IMG/VR virus record: IMGVR_UViG_3300021403_000007
Location: 1 to 64,000 of that record
Strand: one strand, 5' to 3'
Length of the DNA: 64,000 bases
Source: a virus
Shown: positions 1 to 9,833 of the stretch, in pieces
Layout: each line of letters begins with the position of its first letter
Numbering within the stretch: the stretch's first letter is position 1
Program-made: the position numbers and the translations under genes
The notes under the pieces: model-generated
What the model was told of the DNA's origin: nothing
The model's database searches: none
Seen by the model: the letters and a program-made list of their open reading frames with translations, nothing else

Positions 1-2801
1 TAAATGATCCGGTTGATCTTAATGTTTCACTTGATGGTGTTTTACAAGAGCCTGGTGTCGCTTACATCCTTAGTACTGATGGCACTCAAATTATTTTTAG
101 TGAGCCACCTATTGCTGATGCTGTTTGCTTTATTGTTTATTTCTCAAAGAGTGCTATTGGCTTTCTAAGTAGTGTTGAACACGACTTGACAATGACTGGT
201 GATGGTACTGCTGCGAATCCTTTGAGTGCGGTACTTGCTTCAGAGGCAACGGGGCTTCCCGGCATTGTCTATGTGCCAGTGAACGGCTTTGCTGGCACAC
301 CTAACGCGATCAACTTGGCTCCTGATGGCGGAATCAGTGTTGAAGTCGATTCGGGTAGTGGGCTTGTGGTTTCACCGGGAGCGCCGAACCCGCTTACTGG
401 TAGAGCAACGGGTAGTGTGATCTCTGTTAATCTTGACAGTGGCAGCGCACATGATTTTACTGGTGCAGGGGAATTAACGCTGGTTGTTGCCACTCAAGCG
501 CAAGTTGACGCTGGCACGGACAACGCTAATCCGGTCACGTCGTTGACTTTGGCTCAATCAACTTCACTCGATACTCGCTATGTCAATTTGACAGGCGATA
601 CGATGACCGGTCCACTCAACATTCCTGTTCAGCCAGCCGCTCCTAACGAAGCCACCAACAAACAATACGTTGATGAGGCGATTGCTGCCAGTGCGCTTTA
701 TCAAGGGGTGTGGCATGTAGCAGCAAACCAACCTGATCTTACTCCTGGAGTTATGAACCCACTTAACGGTTGGTCGTGGATCGCACAGACGATTGACCCA
801 AATATTCCAGAAACAGCGCCGGGTGGCTTGCCCGGCATTATTGGTTTGTTGATTGATAGCGGCGACCGTATTTTGTGGGATGCTGGAAACGGAATATATG
901 ATCTGGTTAAAGGTTCGTCACTTAGCATTCGAGAGGCGCGGGCAACTTTTGTTGAAGTTGCTGGTGACTCGATGAGTGGTGATTTAAGATTTACTGGTAA
1001 TGCACAAATTTTGTTTCCTGACAGTTCTGGGGTGCAACGTTCGTCGCTCGGGCCGCTTACTTTACAAACAGGTAATGGCGGTGAACAGCCACAAATTTGT
1101 AATGTTTTTGGATTGAACGGTCGTGATATCATTGACACGGTTAATGGTGACGCACGTTATGTAAACATGACCGGTGATACCATGACAGGGTATCTCACCC
1201 TAAATGCTGATCCAATTAATGCTATGCACGCAGCGACTAGAGATTATGTTGATAATCATCTTATTACTCTTGAAGCTTTGAAGGTGGATCGTGCTGGCGA
1301 CACCATGACTGGGCCGCTTTCTCTGCCGCCTGGTATGCCTACGACTGCTTTACAAGCTGCTCATAAAGTTTATGTTGATCAATCAATTACGACCAATGCT
1401 TTATGGAAAGGTGTTTACCTTCCTTCTGTAAATTTTCCTGATCTTAATCCTGCGAGTATGAACCCGCAAGATGGTTGGACATGGTTTATTCAAACTCAAA
1501 ACCCAGATGTGCCAGAAATTATTCCGCCTAATGTTCCTGGTCTCTCGGGGATGTCAGTTGACTCCGGTTGGATTGTGTGGTGGAATGCGGGTGCTAGTCA
1601 ATATAATTTGACTAGAGGACCGGGTTTATCTTATACGACAGCGCAAGCTGACTTCGTTAATAAGACTGGCGATACAATGGTTGGGGATTTAAATTTTTCG
1701 GCTCTTGTGGGGCTTAATTTAGCTGGTGCAAAAATTGTCTCTAGTGGTCCTCAACTCTATATTCAAAGACCACCGGGAGATAGTCAACCACAGATTTTGA
1801 ACAATGCTGGTAATCAGGCGAGTGATATTATCGATGCTAGCGGTGGCGTGATGAATGGGGCATTGCGCTGGCCATCGAGTTTGTCTAATGCGCCCCCGAA
1901 CACTACTGGTACGAGCACTGGTGAGAGACTTCGATTGTGGGATCAAGCTAATGCATCGGGGTTCGGAATAGGTATTGAAGGCGGCAATATGTGGTTCAAC
2001 ACCCAAGTCGCTGGTAATGGTTATAAATTTTATAATGGAGCAAACTTACAGTACACGCTTGGCTCTACTTTTACCTTTCCAGGTGGCCAATTCAACGGTG
2101 ATGTGAATGTGAATGGCAATCTTAATGTAATAGGCGCAAAATTGATAAATACTGGCGTCTTAGTTGCAAGTACGACACAAAATACACGAGGGGTAGAGCT
2201 TCAAGCAACCATTAACAGTGCTGGGGTCAATAGTCCTTGGCTTAGGGGGGTAGACAGCACTGTTAACGAAATGGGTCGGATGTGGTGGGATGGCCCTGGA
2301 TGGAATGGCCGCTGGGAAGCCAGACTCCATTGGGGTATGAATATGGGCGGTTATGGCTGGTCTGAAAATGGACGATTTGAAACTTATGCATCTGGTGGTC
2401 AGCTTTATATCACTAATAGTATTTCTTGTCAATCGCTGACCCAGCGCAGTTCGCGTATGATTAAACATGATATTCGTGCAGTACAGCACGACGAAGTTAA
2501 TGCAGCATGGGATGCAATTAAGCCAAAACGCTTTAGACTTAATAACCCGCCACCGCCTGTAGATGACCAAGGTGTACTTTTACGTAACCCAACACCGTAT
2601 CCTGCACCGCGATTGCGTTGGGGGTTTGTCGCTGAAGAAATTGCGGAGCAGGCAGTGCTTGAAGACTTGGTAACGTATGCTGCGCCAGGTACACCTGATG
2701 CGGGAGTTGAGGGTTATGATCTTGCTCAATTGCTGGCGCTGACCATTGCTAAGGTAAAGTCACTGGAAATTGAGCTTGCTACTCTCAAGAGTAAACAATG
2801 A
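1..2801 (+). CDS. Tail fibre with S74 chaperone, C-terminal part
   Basis: This is the C-terminal part of a long tail fibre; it is already open at base 1, so the start lies outside this end. The same gene begins at 62659 and runs off the other end. Joined across the overlap it would encode about 1273 residues. Visible modules are repeated units of the form DTMTGPL-x(10)-A-x(3)-K-x-YVD, a repeat typical of phage fibre shafts. The last 120 residues look like a Peptidase_S74 intramolecular chaperone: a serine before RMIKHDI (the expected self-cleavage site), then WGFVAEEI and a heptad-like C-terminal helix. S74 domains trimerise and then cleave themselves from fibres. The stop overlaps the next ATG by four bases. 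Receptor binding is inferred from the family. Confidence 0.85.
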   Translation, partial: NDPVDLNVSLDGVLQEPGVAYILSTDGTQIIFSEPPIADAVCFIVYFSKSAIGFLSSVEHDLTMTGDGTAANPLSAVLASEATGLPGIVYVPVNGFAGTPNAINLAPDGGISVEVDSGSGLVVSPGAPNPLTGRATGSVISVNLDSGSAHDFTGAGELTLVVATQAQVDAGTDNANPVTSLTLAQSTSLDTRYVNLTGDTMTGPLNIPVQPAAPNEATNKQYVDEAIAASALYQGVWHVAANQPDLTPGVMNPLNGWSWIAQTIDPNIPETAPGGLPGIIGLLIDSGDRILWDAGNGIYDLVKGSSLSIREARATFVEVAGDSMSGDLRFTGNAQILFPDSSGVQRSSLGPLTLQTGNGGEQPQICNVFGLNGRDIIDTVNGDARYVNMTGDTMTGYLTLNADPINAMHAATRDYVDNHLITLEALKVDRAGDTMTGPLSLPPGMPTTALQAAHKVYVDQSITTNALWKGVYLPSVNFPDLNPASMNPQDGWTWFIQTQNPDVPEIIPPNVPGLSGMSVDSGWIVWWNAGASQYNLTRGPGLSYTTAQADFVNKTGDTMVGDLNFSALVGLNLAGAKIVSSGPQLYIQRPPGDSQPQILNNAGNQASDIIDASGGVMNGALRWPSSLSNAPPNTTGTSTGERLRLWDQANASGFGIGIEGGNMWFNTQVAGNGYKFYNGANLQYTLGSTFTFPGGQFNGDVNVNGNLNVIGAKLINTGVLVASTTQNTRGVELQATINSAGVNSPWLRGVDSTVNEMGRMWWDGPGWNGRWEARLHWGMNMGGYGWSENGRFETYASGGQLYITNSISCQSLTQRSSRMIKHDIRAVQHDEVNAAWDAIKPKRFRLNNPPPPVDDQGVLLRNPTPYPAPRLRWGFVAEEIAEQAVLEDLVTYAAPGTPDAGVEGYDLAQLLALTIAKVKSLEIELATLKSKQ

Positions 2802-3241
2802 CACAAGCTTTTGACGTAGCAGTTCACGTTCCCACCGCTGTTCCGGTGGTAGGGGATATTATTGAAGTTGTGCAACCTGTCCCGTACAGAACAAACTGGG
2901 TTACGCCCCCACCTGGGCTTCAGGGACCAATTGGACCTATTGGCCCACAGGGTATACCGGGACCATTAGGGCCAGTAGGACCAGAAGGCCCCCAGGGTTT
3001 ACAAGGGTTTCCTGGGCCACAAGGTCCACAAGGTAATGCAGGGTTTATGGGGCCAATGGGACCACCAGGAGGACTTGGGGAGGCTCCCATCAATGGTCAA
3101 GTATATGGTCGTCAGGATGGATTATGGGTAGTTGTAACTGCTGGTCCTGGTGGCGGTATTCCTGATGCACCGATTAATGGAACCTCGTATGTACGACTTA
3201 ACGCAACATGGTCAAACGTAATCGACGCTGGAGCTTTTTAA
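2798..3241 (+). CDS. Short collagen-like virion protein
   Basis: A 147-residue protein in three parts. Residues 1-35 resemble the N-terminus of the fibre starting at 62659 (AFD...VP...TNW). Residues about 38-90 are Gly-X-Y collagen-like triplets rich in GPQ and GPI. The C-terminus carries two copies of a short module with the pattern DAP-x-NG-x-x-Y-x-R-x-x-x-x-W found in several neighbouring virion proteins. It overlaps the upstream fibre stop by four bases, and its ribosome site lies in a TTACTC/GAGTAA palindrome. Collagen-like segments usually form trimeric rods in phage fibres. It is probably an accessory fibre or spacer; a specific function cannot be read. Confidence 0.75.
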   Translation: MTQAFDVAVHVPTAVPVVGDIIEVVQPVPYRTNWVTPPPGLQGPIGPIGPQGIPGPLGPVGPEGPQGLQGFPGPQGPQGNAGFMGPMGPPGGLGEAPINGQVYGRQDGLWVVVTAGPGGGIPDAPINGTSYVRLNATWSNVIDAGAF

Positions 3242-3259
3242 CTCTTGGAGTAAGTATTC

Positions 3260-4192
3260 ATGCCTAATATTATACGCATACTCCGCTCCGCTGTCGCTGG
3301 CAATCGTCCTGCCGTATCGGCTGGCGAACCGTATATTAATTTTGCTGATATGCAGTTTGGGGTACACAATGTTGCACCGGTTGATTTGCTCGCCGTTCGG
3401 TTTTGGGTTAGTACTGCGACTTACGCGATCAACGATGTGGTACTTAGTGCGGGCGCTCTTTATGTCGCTATTGCGACGAATACCAATTCTCCACCTCCCA
3501 GTGTTAACTGGACACCGGTCGTTGGAGCGGCAACTGGTGTTGACAGTTTTAATGGTCGCACTGGTGCTGTTGTTCTTACGCTTGGTGACGTAACAACTGC
3601 CTTCCCTGCCGGTGTTACTCCACCGTTGATGAACAGTGCGGCAGCGGTGGGTATTGCGAATGCATGGGCACGCGAGGATCATGTTCATCCGAGTGATACG
3701 TCGCGACTAGCGTTAACTGGTGGCACGATGACAGGGCCGCTGGTTACAGCAGTGCCACCGACAGCGCTTGACGCTGTAAATAAAGCCTATGTTGACACAG
3801 CAGTTGGCAATCTTCAGTTATTCTTGGGGACATGGCAAGTTGCAACAGATACACCTTCTATTATGGGTGGTGGCGCAAATTCTGGTGATTATTATATCGC
3901 TGTTACTGCTAACCCAACTGTTCCCGAAAACGCACCCGCTGGTATTCCTGGCATTGGCGGCACCTCAGTAGGTAATGGTGACTTAGTAATATGGAATGGT
4001 ACAATATGGCAACAAGTAATTGGTTCTGGTCTTGTTAAAGCAGAAGCTGATCAGTTGTATGTTTCGTTAACTGGTAGCACTATGACTGGGCCGCTAACTC
4101 TGAACGCAACTCCTACAGCACTGAGTAACAATCTTGTGGCTGCAACTACAGCTTACGTTGATAATGCGATCATCGACGCTGGAGCTTATTAA
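3260..4192 (+). CDS. Modular tail fibre protein
   Basis: A 310-residue protein. Residues 1-80 (MPNIIRILRSA...ADMQFGV...) form an N-terminal module also found at the starts of the genes at 4193 and 8043, so it is probably the virion-anchoring domain. The middle contains a segment with AREDHVHPSDTSR, common in phage fibres. Two TMTGPL...YVD shaft repeats follow, at about residues 155-180 and 270-300. The start is preceded by the palindrome at 3239-3253, whose GGAG lies ten bases upstream of ATG. The C-terminus IIDAGAY echoes the IDAGAF end of the preceding gene. Receptor target unknown. Confidence 0.75.
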   Translation: MPNIIRILRSAVAGNRPAVSAGEPYINFADMQFGVHNVAPVDLLAVRFWVSTATYAINDVVLSAGALYVAIATNTNSPPPSVNWTPVVGAATGVDSFNGRTGAVVLTLGDVTTAFPAGVTPPLMNSAAAVGIANAWAREDHVHPSDTSRLALTGGTMTGPLVTAVPPTALDAVNKAYVDTAVGNLQLFLGTWQVATDTPSIMGGGANSGDYYIAVTANPTVPENAPAGIPGIGGTSVGNGDLVIWNGTIWQQVIGSGLVKAEADQLYVSLTGSTMTGPLTLNATPTALSNNLVAATTAYVDNAIIDAGAY

Positions 4193-5392
4193 GTGGTCAA
4201 TATTATACGAAATCTTCATAGTGCATCACCGGGTGTTCGCCCTGTTGGTAAATCATTGGGTGAGATTTACACGAACCTAGCTGACATGCAGTTAGGTGTT
4301 GTTAACAACACAAACACTGCTATTGATTTGATTGCAGTAAGATTTTTTAGTACATTGGCAAGTTATTTCACTGGGGATTGTGTTCTTTACAATGGGAAAA
4401 TTTATATCGCCAATGGTAATTTTGGACCGGGACCATTTAACTTACTTGACTGGAACGTTGTCACAATCGCAACGGACCTCAACCTTTATATGCCTCTTAC
4501 GGGGGGCACGTTCACCGGCGTTGTTATATTTCCTGCTAACAACAGTGTGGTGATTAACGGAGCAGCGGCAACCCAGCGAGCGCTTCTAGCTCAGACTGCT
4601 GGCGTTAACCGCTGGCAATTACAGTTTGCTGACTTCACCGCTGAAACCGGTGCTAACTCTGGGAGTAATTTTGTCCTTACGCCTTGCAACGATGCAGGCA
4701 ACCTTCTCCCTGCCGCTCTTAGAATTAATCGTGCTACTGGGGTTACTGACTTCGCAGTCACTCCCACTGTTGCAGGTGTGCCTATTGGTGGGGGTGGTGG
4801 TGCAACTGTTAGTGATACGGCTCCTACTAATCCATCAGAAGGAGATTTATGGTGGGATAGTGTTGGCGCACAAATGTATGTTTGGTACGTAGACCCCACT
4901 ACTTCTCAGTGGGTGCCAGTAATTAGTAGCACTGGACCTCCAGGACCAGTTGGGCCAGCAGGGCCAATAGGGCCACAAGGGCCAGTAGGTCCACAAGGAC
5001 CGTCAGGGACGCCCGGTGTTGGCACATATCTTCAAACCCAGCCTGCGACCACCGCGGGAATCAACCTTGTTTCAGGCTCCCTTGTGGACATCTTGTCGCT
5101 CAATTTGGGAACCGGCGTTTGGTTTGTCACTGCACAAATGCCGATCTATGGCACGACCACTAGCTCAGCCACTTTCCGGCTTTGGGACCACGGTGCAAAC
5201 ACCATCGGTGCGGGGATTACTTTTATCACCGCCGCTGCTGCTCGCAACTATGTAACGGTTTGCGGATTCGCCGTTAATCTGCCGACCGTCTGGATCGGGG
5301 TGCAGGCGAATAACGCGAACATGTCCATAAACCCCGGCGTATCGAATTTTGGCACAATCGATGTGCAGATGACCGCTTTTAGGATCGCATGA
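4193..5392 (+). CDS. Modular tail fibre with collagen-like segment
   Basis: A 399-residue protein that starts at GTG directly after the preceding stop. It has the shared N-terminal anchor module (residues 1-85), then a domain with the pattern DTAP[12 protein letters not shown]...YVWYVD...W (about residues 203-240). That pattern recurs twice in the gene at 61435. A short Gly-X-Y collagen-like stretch (about 247-275) and a C-terminal beta-rich domain of about 120 residues follow. The order anchor, shaft, collagen linker, head suggests a trimeric fibre whose last domain contacts the host. The stop overlaps the next ATG (ATGA). Confidence 0.75.
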   Translation: MVNIIRNLHSASPGVRPVGKSLGEIYTNLADMQLGVVNNTNTAIDLIAVRFFSTLASYFTGDCVLYNGKIYIANGNFGPGPFNLLDWNVVTIATDLNLYMPLTGGTFTGVVIFPANNSVVINGAAATQRALLAQTAGVNRWQLQFADFTAETGANSGSNFVLTPCNDAGNLLPAALRINRATGVTDFAVTPTVAGVPIGGGGGATVSDTAPTNPSEGDLWWDSVGAQMYVWYVDPTTSQWVPVISSTGPPGPVGPAGPIGPQGPVGPQGPSGTPGVGTYLQTQPATTAGINLVSGSLVDILSLNLGTGVWFVTAQMPIYGTTTSSATFRLWDHGANTIGAGITFITAAAARNYVTVCGFAVNLPTVWIGVQANNANMSINPGVSNFGTIDVQMTAFRIA

Positions 5393-6471
5393 TAGACTTT
5401 CCCGCCAATCCAACTATAGGCCAGCAGTTTACTGCTGTTGGAATTACTTGGACCTGGGATGGGGTTAAATGGACATTTGGTACTAGCGGTAGTGGTGATA
5501 AAATCGATATTGCGTTGTTCGGTGATGGCTCGGACAATGCAGCGACGATCTCCATTCCGACCACGTTGACCCGTGACATGTACTATTCCAACCTCACGAT
5601 CAGCCCTGGGGGTGCGCTGGTTTGTAACGGTTGGCGCGTTTTCGTTTCTGGTATTCTCGATATTTCGGCGGCTGGGGCGGGCGCAATTACCGCTTGCACT
5701 GTTCCCGCTGTGTCCAGTACGAGCGGCGTCAACAATTCAATGGGTGGCTGGGGCGCTGCCAGTGGCTTGTCCGGCTCTGGGAGTGTGTTGGGCTCCTCGC
5801 CGACCGTTCCGACAACTGTCGCGATTGTCGGCGGCGCAGGCGCGGCGGGTGGGGCGGGCGGTTCTAGTGCTGGCGTTCTTGGCGGTGGCAATGCCGGAGC
5901 GGTAGCGGCAAGTGGTTATACTATTGCTCGTCAGCGTGTTCTGACAACTTCGCTTGGCGGGTATCCCGGTAAAACCTATGCTGGTGGTGTTCCTGGCTCT
6001 GGAGGTGGTGGAGGCACCGGCTCTGGTGCGGGGACTGGGTGGGCAGGTGGTGGTGGTGCTGGCTGGCTTGCTCTATTCGCACGCACCATTAACCGTGGTG
6101 CTTCGACAGCGGTGGGCGCGATCAACGCGGCGGGCGGCAACGGTGGCAACGGGGTTGCTGGTACGACTGCGCCGTCTGGTGGCGGTGGCGGCGGCGGTGG
6201 CGGTGGCGGTGGCTGGGCCAACATTGTTTTTCGTTTTCTGACCGGGGCGGTGGCAACCAACGCGATCAATGCCTCGGGCGGCAATGGTGGCAATGGCGGT
6301 CCAGGCGCGGGCGTCGGCGGTGCAGGCGCTGGCGGTGGTGGTGGCTGGGCTGGCTATGTGACGCTCTACAACGTTGCCACTGATACGGTGACGAACTTTG
6401 GAGGGACGGGGCCGGGACTGATTAGCGGTGCAACCGGTGGACCGGGTGGTGCTGCGTTGGTGACATTATGA
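5389..6471 (+). CDS. Glycine-rich adhesin-like fibre tip
   Basis: A 360-residue protein. The first 30 residues (DFPANPTIGQQF...WTWDGVKW) are a small module shared with the gene at 9834. The rest is a beta-rich domain followed from about residue 145 by long runs of glycine broken by short hydrophobic segments, such as GGNGGNGGPG and a run of twelve glycines near residues 265-276. Polyglycine loops of this type are the receptor-binding part of T-even gp38 adhesins, so a host-recognition tip is a reasonable analogy, not a demonstrated homology. It overlaps both neighbours by four bases, which fits translational coupling. Confidence 0.65.
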   Translation: MIDFPANPTIGQQFTAVGITWTWDGVKWTFGTSGSGDKIDIALFGDGSDNAATISIPTTLTRDMYYSNLTISPGGALVCNGWRVFVSGILDISAAGAGAITACTVPAVSSTSGVNNSMGGWGAASGLSGSGSVLGSSPTVPTTVAIVGGAGAAGGAGGSSAGVLGGGNAGAVAASGYTIARQRVLTTSLGGYPGKTYAGGVPGSGGGGGTGSGAGTGWAGGGGAGWLALFARTINRGASTAVGAINAAGGNGGNGVAGTTAPSGGGGGGGGGGGGWANIVFRFLTGAVATNAINASGGNGGNGGPGAGVGGAGAGGGGGWAGYVTLYNVATDTVTNFGGTGPGLISGATGGPGGAALVTL

Positions 6472-7724
6472 TCACGATCACTGATATTCACGGTCGAGAT
6501 ATTGATATCGATATCAATGTTAACGGCGATGATATTTATACTCTTGCGGGTATTGTTTTGGTCGTTCCAACTGGAACGCCACAAGATGTTGCAGTGAACA
6601 CGATTGAGGCAATGGCTCCGTGGGATTATGTAGCACCATTACCGCCAACGACATCGGTTCCTGTTGGTGCCGGTAATCTGAATTACATTATCAACGGTGA
6701 TATGTCAATTGATCAGCGTTTTAATGGCGGTCCTAACACAATTGCCAATCCGCCTACGGGCGCATATTATTATACTTTAGACAGGTGGTCGTATTCCGCT
6801 GCCCCAGGCAGTACTCTGTCTCAAACAATGAGTCGCTATTTAACGAGTACTTTTTTAACGCCGCCACCCCCAGGATTCCCTTATTGTTTGCGCTATCTAC
6901 GCAATGCCAATTATTCTCCGCCTGGTAATCATGCCGTTTATCTCAGTCAAGGAATTGAGGGTGATTTAATTTCTGATCTTCTCTGGGGTACGTCAGATGC
7001 GAAACCTGTAACATTGTCCTTCTGGGTTTACTGTAGTGTTGCCGGCCTTCATGGCGGATCTATTAAGAATCCTAATACTGTTGGTGGACGTGGATATCCT
7101 TTCAGTTACACGGTTCCAGTTGCTAATCAATGGTCGTTTCAAATTATTCAAATTCCAGGCGATGCTACCGTTGGTGCGTGGCCAATTGGTAATGGATTAA
7201 GTATACAGCTTAACTTTGCTCTCAGTGTTGGTGGCGTTTATGCTGCTACTCCTGGTGTATGGGGACCAGGAGCAAATATTTTTGGTTCAGTTGGACAAGT
7301 TGGTTTAAACGGTATCAATAATACTTTTGCGATTACAGGAGTAAAATTAGAGGTTGGCAATGTTGCAACGCCATTCCAGTCAGAAACGCCAGCAAAAAAA
7401 CTGGCAGATTGCCAACGGTATTTTCAGATTATTGGTGCGCCAGGGACACCAAACCGTGGTTCACTTGGCGCTTCAAGCTATTCAAATTCGACTACTTTTG
7501 TTAATTACGCTGGAGTGTCATACCGTACTTTGATGCGGGCGCTTCCCACGGTGACGCTATCAAATCTGACTCAGCAGCAAGTGACTAGTATGCAAATAGG
7601 CACTATTGGTAATACAGCATGCGTGGCTCAATGGCTAAATAGTCTTACTACATCAGGGGGTCAGCTTTTCTACACGTTAAACCTTGATGCAGAACTCCTC
7701 GGACCTAGTGCTGGTTTCCCATAA
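6468..7724 (+). CDS. Tail spike/fibre with carbohydrate-binding-like C-terminal domain
   Basis: A 418-residue protein. From residue 70 on it shows a phage receptor-binding pattern also present in the C-terminal half of the gene at 8043. Its landmarks are Y-x-x-NGDM-x-x-DQR near the start, KP-x-TLSFW, an R-x-YPF-x-YT strand, PGD, and GVKLE-x-GN-x-ATPF near the end, followed by about 100 variable residues. This fold resembles jelly-roll carbohydrate-binding modules at phage fibre ends; the comparison is by pattern only. It overlaps the upstream gene by four bases. Confidence 0.65.
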   Translation: MITITDIHGRDIDIDINVNGDDIYTLAGIVLVVPTGTPQDVAVNTIEAMAPWDYVAPLPPTTSVPVGAGNLNYIINGDMSIDQRFNGGPNTIANPPTGAYYYTLDRWSYSAAPGSTLSQTMSRYLTSTFLTPPPPGFPYCLRYLRNANYSPPGNHAVYLSQGIEGDLISDLLWGTSDAKPVTLSFWVYCSVAGLHGGSIKNPNTVGGRGYPFSYTVPVANQWSFQIIQIPGDATVGAWPIGNGLSIQLNFALSVGGVYAATPGVWGPGANIFGSVGQVGLNGINNTFAITGVKLEVGNVATPFQSETPAKKLADCQRYFQIIGAPGTPNRGSLGASSYSNSTTFVNYAGVSYRTLMRALPTVTLSNLTQQQVTSMQIGTIGNTACVAQWLNSLTTSGGQLFYTLNLDAELLGPSAGFP

Positions 7725-7725
7725 C

Positions 7726-8040
7726 ATGACTTACACACTCACCAACGACCCAGGAATTATAGTTCGCGATGAAGATGGCGCGTTTATTCCTATGGACCCA
7801 TCGAACGTAGACTATCAGGTTTATCTGGCGTGGGTTGAAGAAGGGAACGAACCGAACCCAGCACCTGGCATACCAACGCCACCAATAGAAGATGTCACAC
7901 CCACCATAGAAGAGCTTGCTGAAGCCACCGCTGATCAGGAACAACGCATCCAAGTGCTTGAAAACCAAATGGCAACGTTTCAAGCCGAGTTGAAACAAAT
8001 ATCGGAACGACTTACTCCGAGAGTTAAAGGGGCTAAATAG
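7726..8040 (+). CDS. Small fibre-associated protein with C-terminal coiled coil
   Basis: A 104-residue protein starting MTYTLTNDPG, one base after the preceding stop. A longer reading from 7684 would overlap the upstream gene and seems less likely. The middle has VDYQVYLAWVEEGNEPNPAP, a phrase typical of small phage proteins next to fibre genes. The last 45 residues are strongly helical with heptads. A palindrome copy lies in the last codons. It may be a fibre chaperone or a fibre tail peptide; the function is not known. Confidence 0.6.
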   Translation: MTYTLTNDPGIIVRDEDGAFIPMDPSNVDYQVYLAWVEEGNEPNPAPGIPTPPIEDVTPTIEELAEATADQEQRIQVLENQMATFQAELKQISERLTPRVKGAK

Positions 8041-8042
8041 CC

Positions 8043-9818
8043 ATGACATCAAGAGTTCAAACCCTTCGTTCTGCCGTACCGCTGGTGCGACCTACGGGGC
8101 GTCAACCGGGAGAGTTATACGTTAATTACCCTGATAACCAATTGGGTGTTATTAACGTTTCTGCTGCTCCAATTGATTTGATTGCAATAAGATTTTTTAG
8201 TCCTTTAACAAGTTACAATATTGGTGATTTCGTTGTTTATAGTGGAGATATATGGCACGCTCTTGCACCTTCTCCACCTGGCCCCTTTATTACTGCAAAT
8301 TGGGCAACGGTAACTGGTACTGGTGGTACAGGCGGTGGTGGAGGTGTAGGTATACCTGATGCTCCGTTTGATGGTCGATTGTATGGTCGGCAAAGTGGAG
8401 TATGGTTGGCTGTTCCAACTGATTATTTACTCTTGAGCGGCGGGACTTTATCAGGGCCGTTGGTACTCGCCGCTGATCCGACTCTTCCTCTTGGTGCTGT
8501 TACCAAACAATATGTAGACGCTAATTCTAGCACCGGTGGCCCTTTTCTTCCGTTAGCTGGTGGTACTTTAACAGGGCCACTTGCTCTTAATGCTGACCCA
8601 ACAACCAATCTTCAAGCTGCTACAAAACAATATGTAGATGCACATTCTGGCACAGGTGGAGGTGCTGGTTATCTTCCGTTAACCGGTGGCACTCTAACAG
8701 GACCGCTCACCCTTGCCGCTGATCCAACTGTTCCTCTTGGCACTGCTACAAAAGAATATGTTGATAATAGTATTACGGCAGCAATTGCTGGTATTAGTGG
8801 CGGGGTTGCGTCTAATACTAATTATGTTGTTAACGGGGATATGATACTAGATCAACGTAATAATCCTGCATCGATTACAGTTACTGGTGGATTATATTAT
8901 CCGGCTGATTTTTGGACCTCAGCCAATCTTCAATTGAGAGCAGGGACTTTACAACGAGTTACTATTACTTTGCCTACTGATCCTTTTTTTGTTGCTAGTA
9001 ACTTGTCTAATTATCTTATGTTTACGCCGACTCAACTTACATCAATACTCAGTTCTGATTATACTTATTTCCAAGTAGCACTTCCTCTTAACAGTATGGC
9101 CGCAGCTTTGGCTGGCACGCCAAATGCAAAACCGTTAACATTGTCATTTTGGGTTAGATGTGCTACTTTAACTGGGACATTTAGTGGGTCATTAGTTTTC
9201 ATTGGTGCCGGGGCACGGTCATATCCGTTCACTTATACTATTCCAACAGCTAACTTATGGACAAAGATTACAATCCCAATACCAGGCGATACGAATTCTC
9301 AAGTGTGGTCTCTTAATCATATGTCTGTTTATTTTGATATGGGTTGTGGGTCGTTGTTTCGTACGACTGCTAATGCTTGGGTTAATGGTGAATTTTTCGG
9401 TGTTACTGGATCAGCGACCCCTTGTACAACTCCTAGTAGAAGTTTTTCTGTTGGTGGGGTTAAACTAGAAATTGGTAATGTTGCAACACCTTTTATTCCT
9501 TCGAACCCTAGTGCGGTATTGGCGGCTGCACAAAAATACTATCAGAGTTATAGTAACTTGTCAGTTAGTGGTGCTGTTATGGGTATTGGTTCGAGTGGTT
9601 ATGTTATGAATAATTCATTTACATTTCCAGAAATGGCAGGCGTTCCAACAATTACTGTGTCACAGGGTAGTATTGCCAATACGAACGCAGGGATAGCATC
9701 AATAGTGTCGGGTTCAATTACACCCAATTCGTTTCAAGCACAGGCTTCTACCAATGTCGCTACGCCACCTGGAACGTGTGTTAGTAATTTTAATGCTGTT
9801 CTGTCGGTGTTAACTTAA
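8043..9818 (+). CDS. Modular tail fibre, anchor + three shaft repeats + binding domain
   Basis: A 591-residue fibre that combines modules of its neighbours. Residues 1-90 are the anchor module seen at 3260 and 4193. Residues 100-125 hold the DAP-x-DG...YGR...W module. Residues 130-245 are three successive GGTL-x-GPL...YVD repeats. From about residue 258 comes the NGDM...GVKLE-x-GN-x-ATPF domain shared with the gene at 6468. Such mosaic structure fits recombination between fibre genes within the phage. A new tail-end domain of about 100 residues probably sets specificity. Confidence 0.75.
   Translation: MTSRVQTLRSAVPLVRPTGRQPGELYVNYPDNQLGVINVSAAPIDLIAIRFFSPLTSYNIGDFVVYSGDIWHALAPSPPGPFITANWATVTGTGGTGGGGGVGIPDAPFDGRLYGRQSGVWLAVPTDYLLLSGGTLSGPLVLAADPTLPLGAVTKQYVDANSSTGGPFLPLAGGTLTGPLALNADPTTNLQAATKQYVDAHSGTGGGAGYLPLTGGTLTGPLTLAADPTVPLGTATKEYVDNSITAAIAGISGGVASNTNYVVNGDMILDQRNNPASITVTGGLYYPADFWTSANLQLRAGTLQRVTITLPTDPFFVASNLSNYLMFTPTQLTSILSSDYTYFQVALPLNSMAAALAGTPNAKPLTLSFWVRCATLTGTFSGSLVFIGAGARSYPFTYTIPTANLWTKITIPIPGDTNSQVWSLNHMSVYFDMGCGSLFRTTANAWVNGEFFGVTGSATPCTTPSRSFSVGGVKLEIGNVATPFIPSNPSAVLAAAQKYYQSYSNLSVSGAVMGIGSSGYVMNNSFTFPEMAGVPTITVSQGSIANTNAGIASIVSGSITPNSFQAQASTNVATPPGTCVSNFNAVLSVLT
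8429..8770 (+). repeat. Three tandem fibre-shaft repeats
   Basis: Three imperfect direct repeats of about 120 bases encode GGTL-x-GPL-x-L-x-ADPT...K-x-YVD, each followed by a short glycine/serine linker in the first two. They lie inside the fibre gene at 8043. The unit matches the DTMTG shaft repeats elsewhere in the window. Copy number could change by slippage or homologous recombination. Confidence 0.75.
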
Positions 9819-9833
9819 CTCTGGGAGTAAACA

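Noticed and set aside
4591-4899. Proline-rich antisense frames opposite fibre genes (also 5583-5891 and 5976-6293)
   Set aside because: They mirror glycine codons of the sense proteins; no independent start signals.
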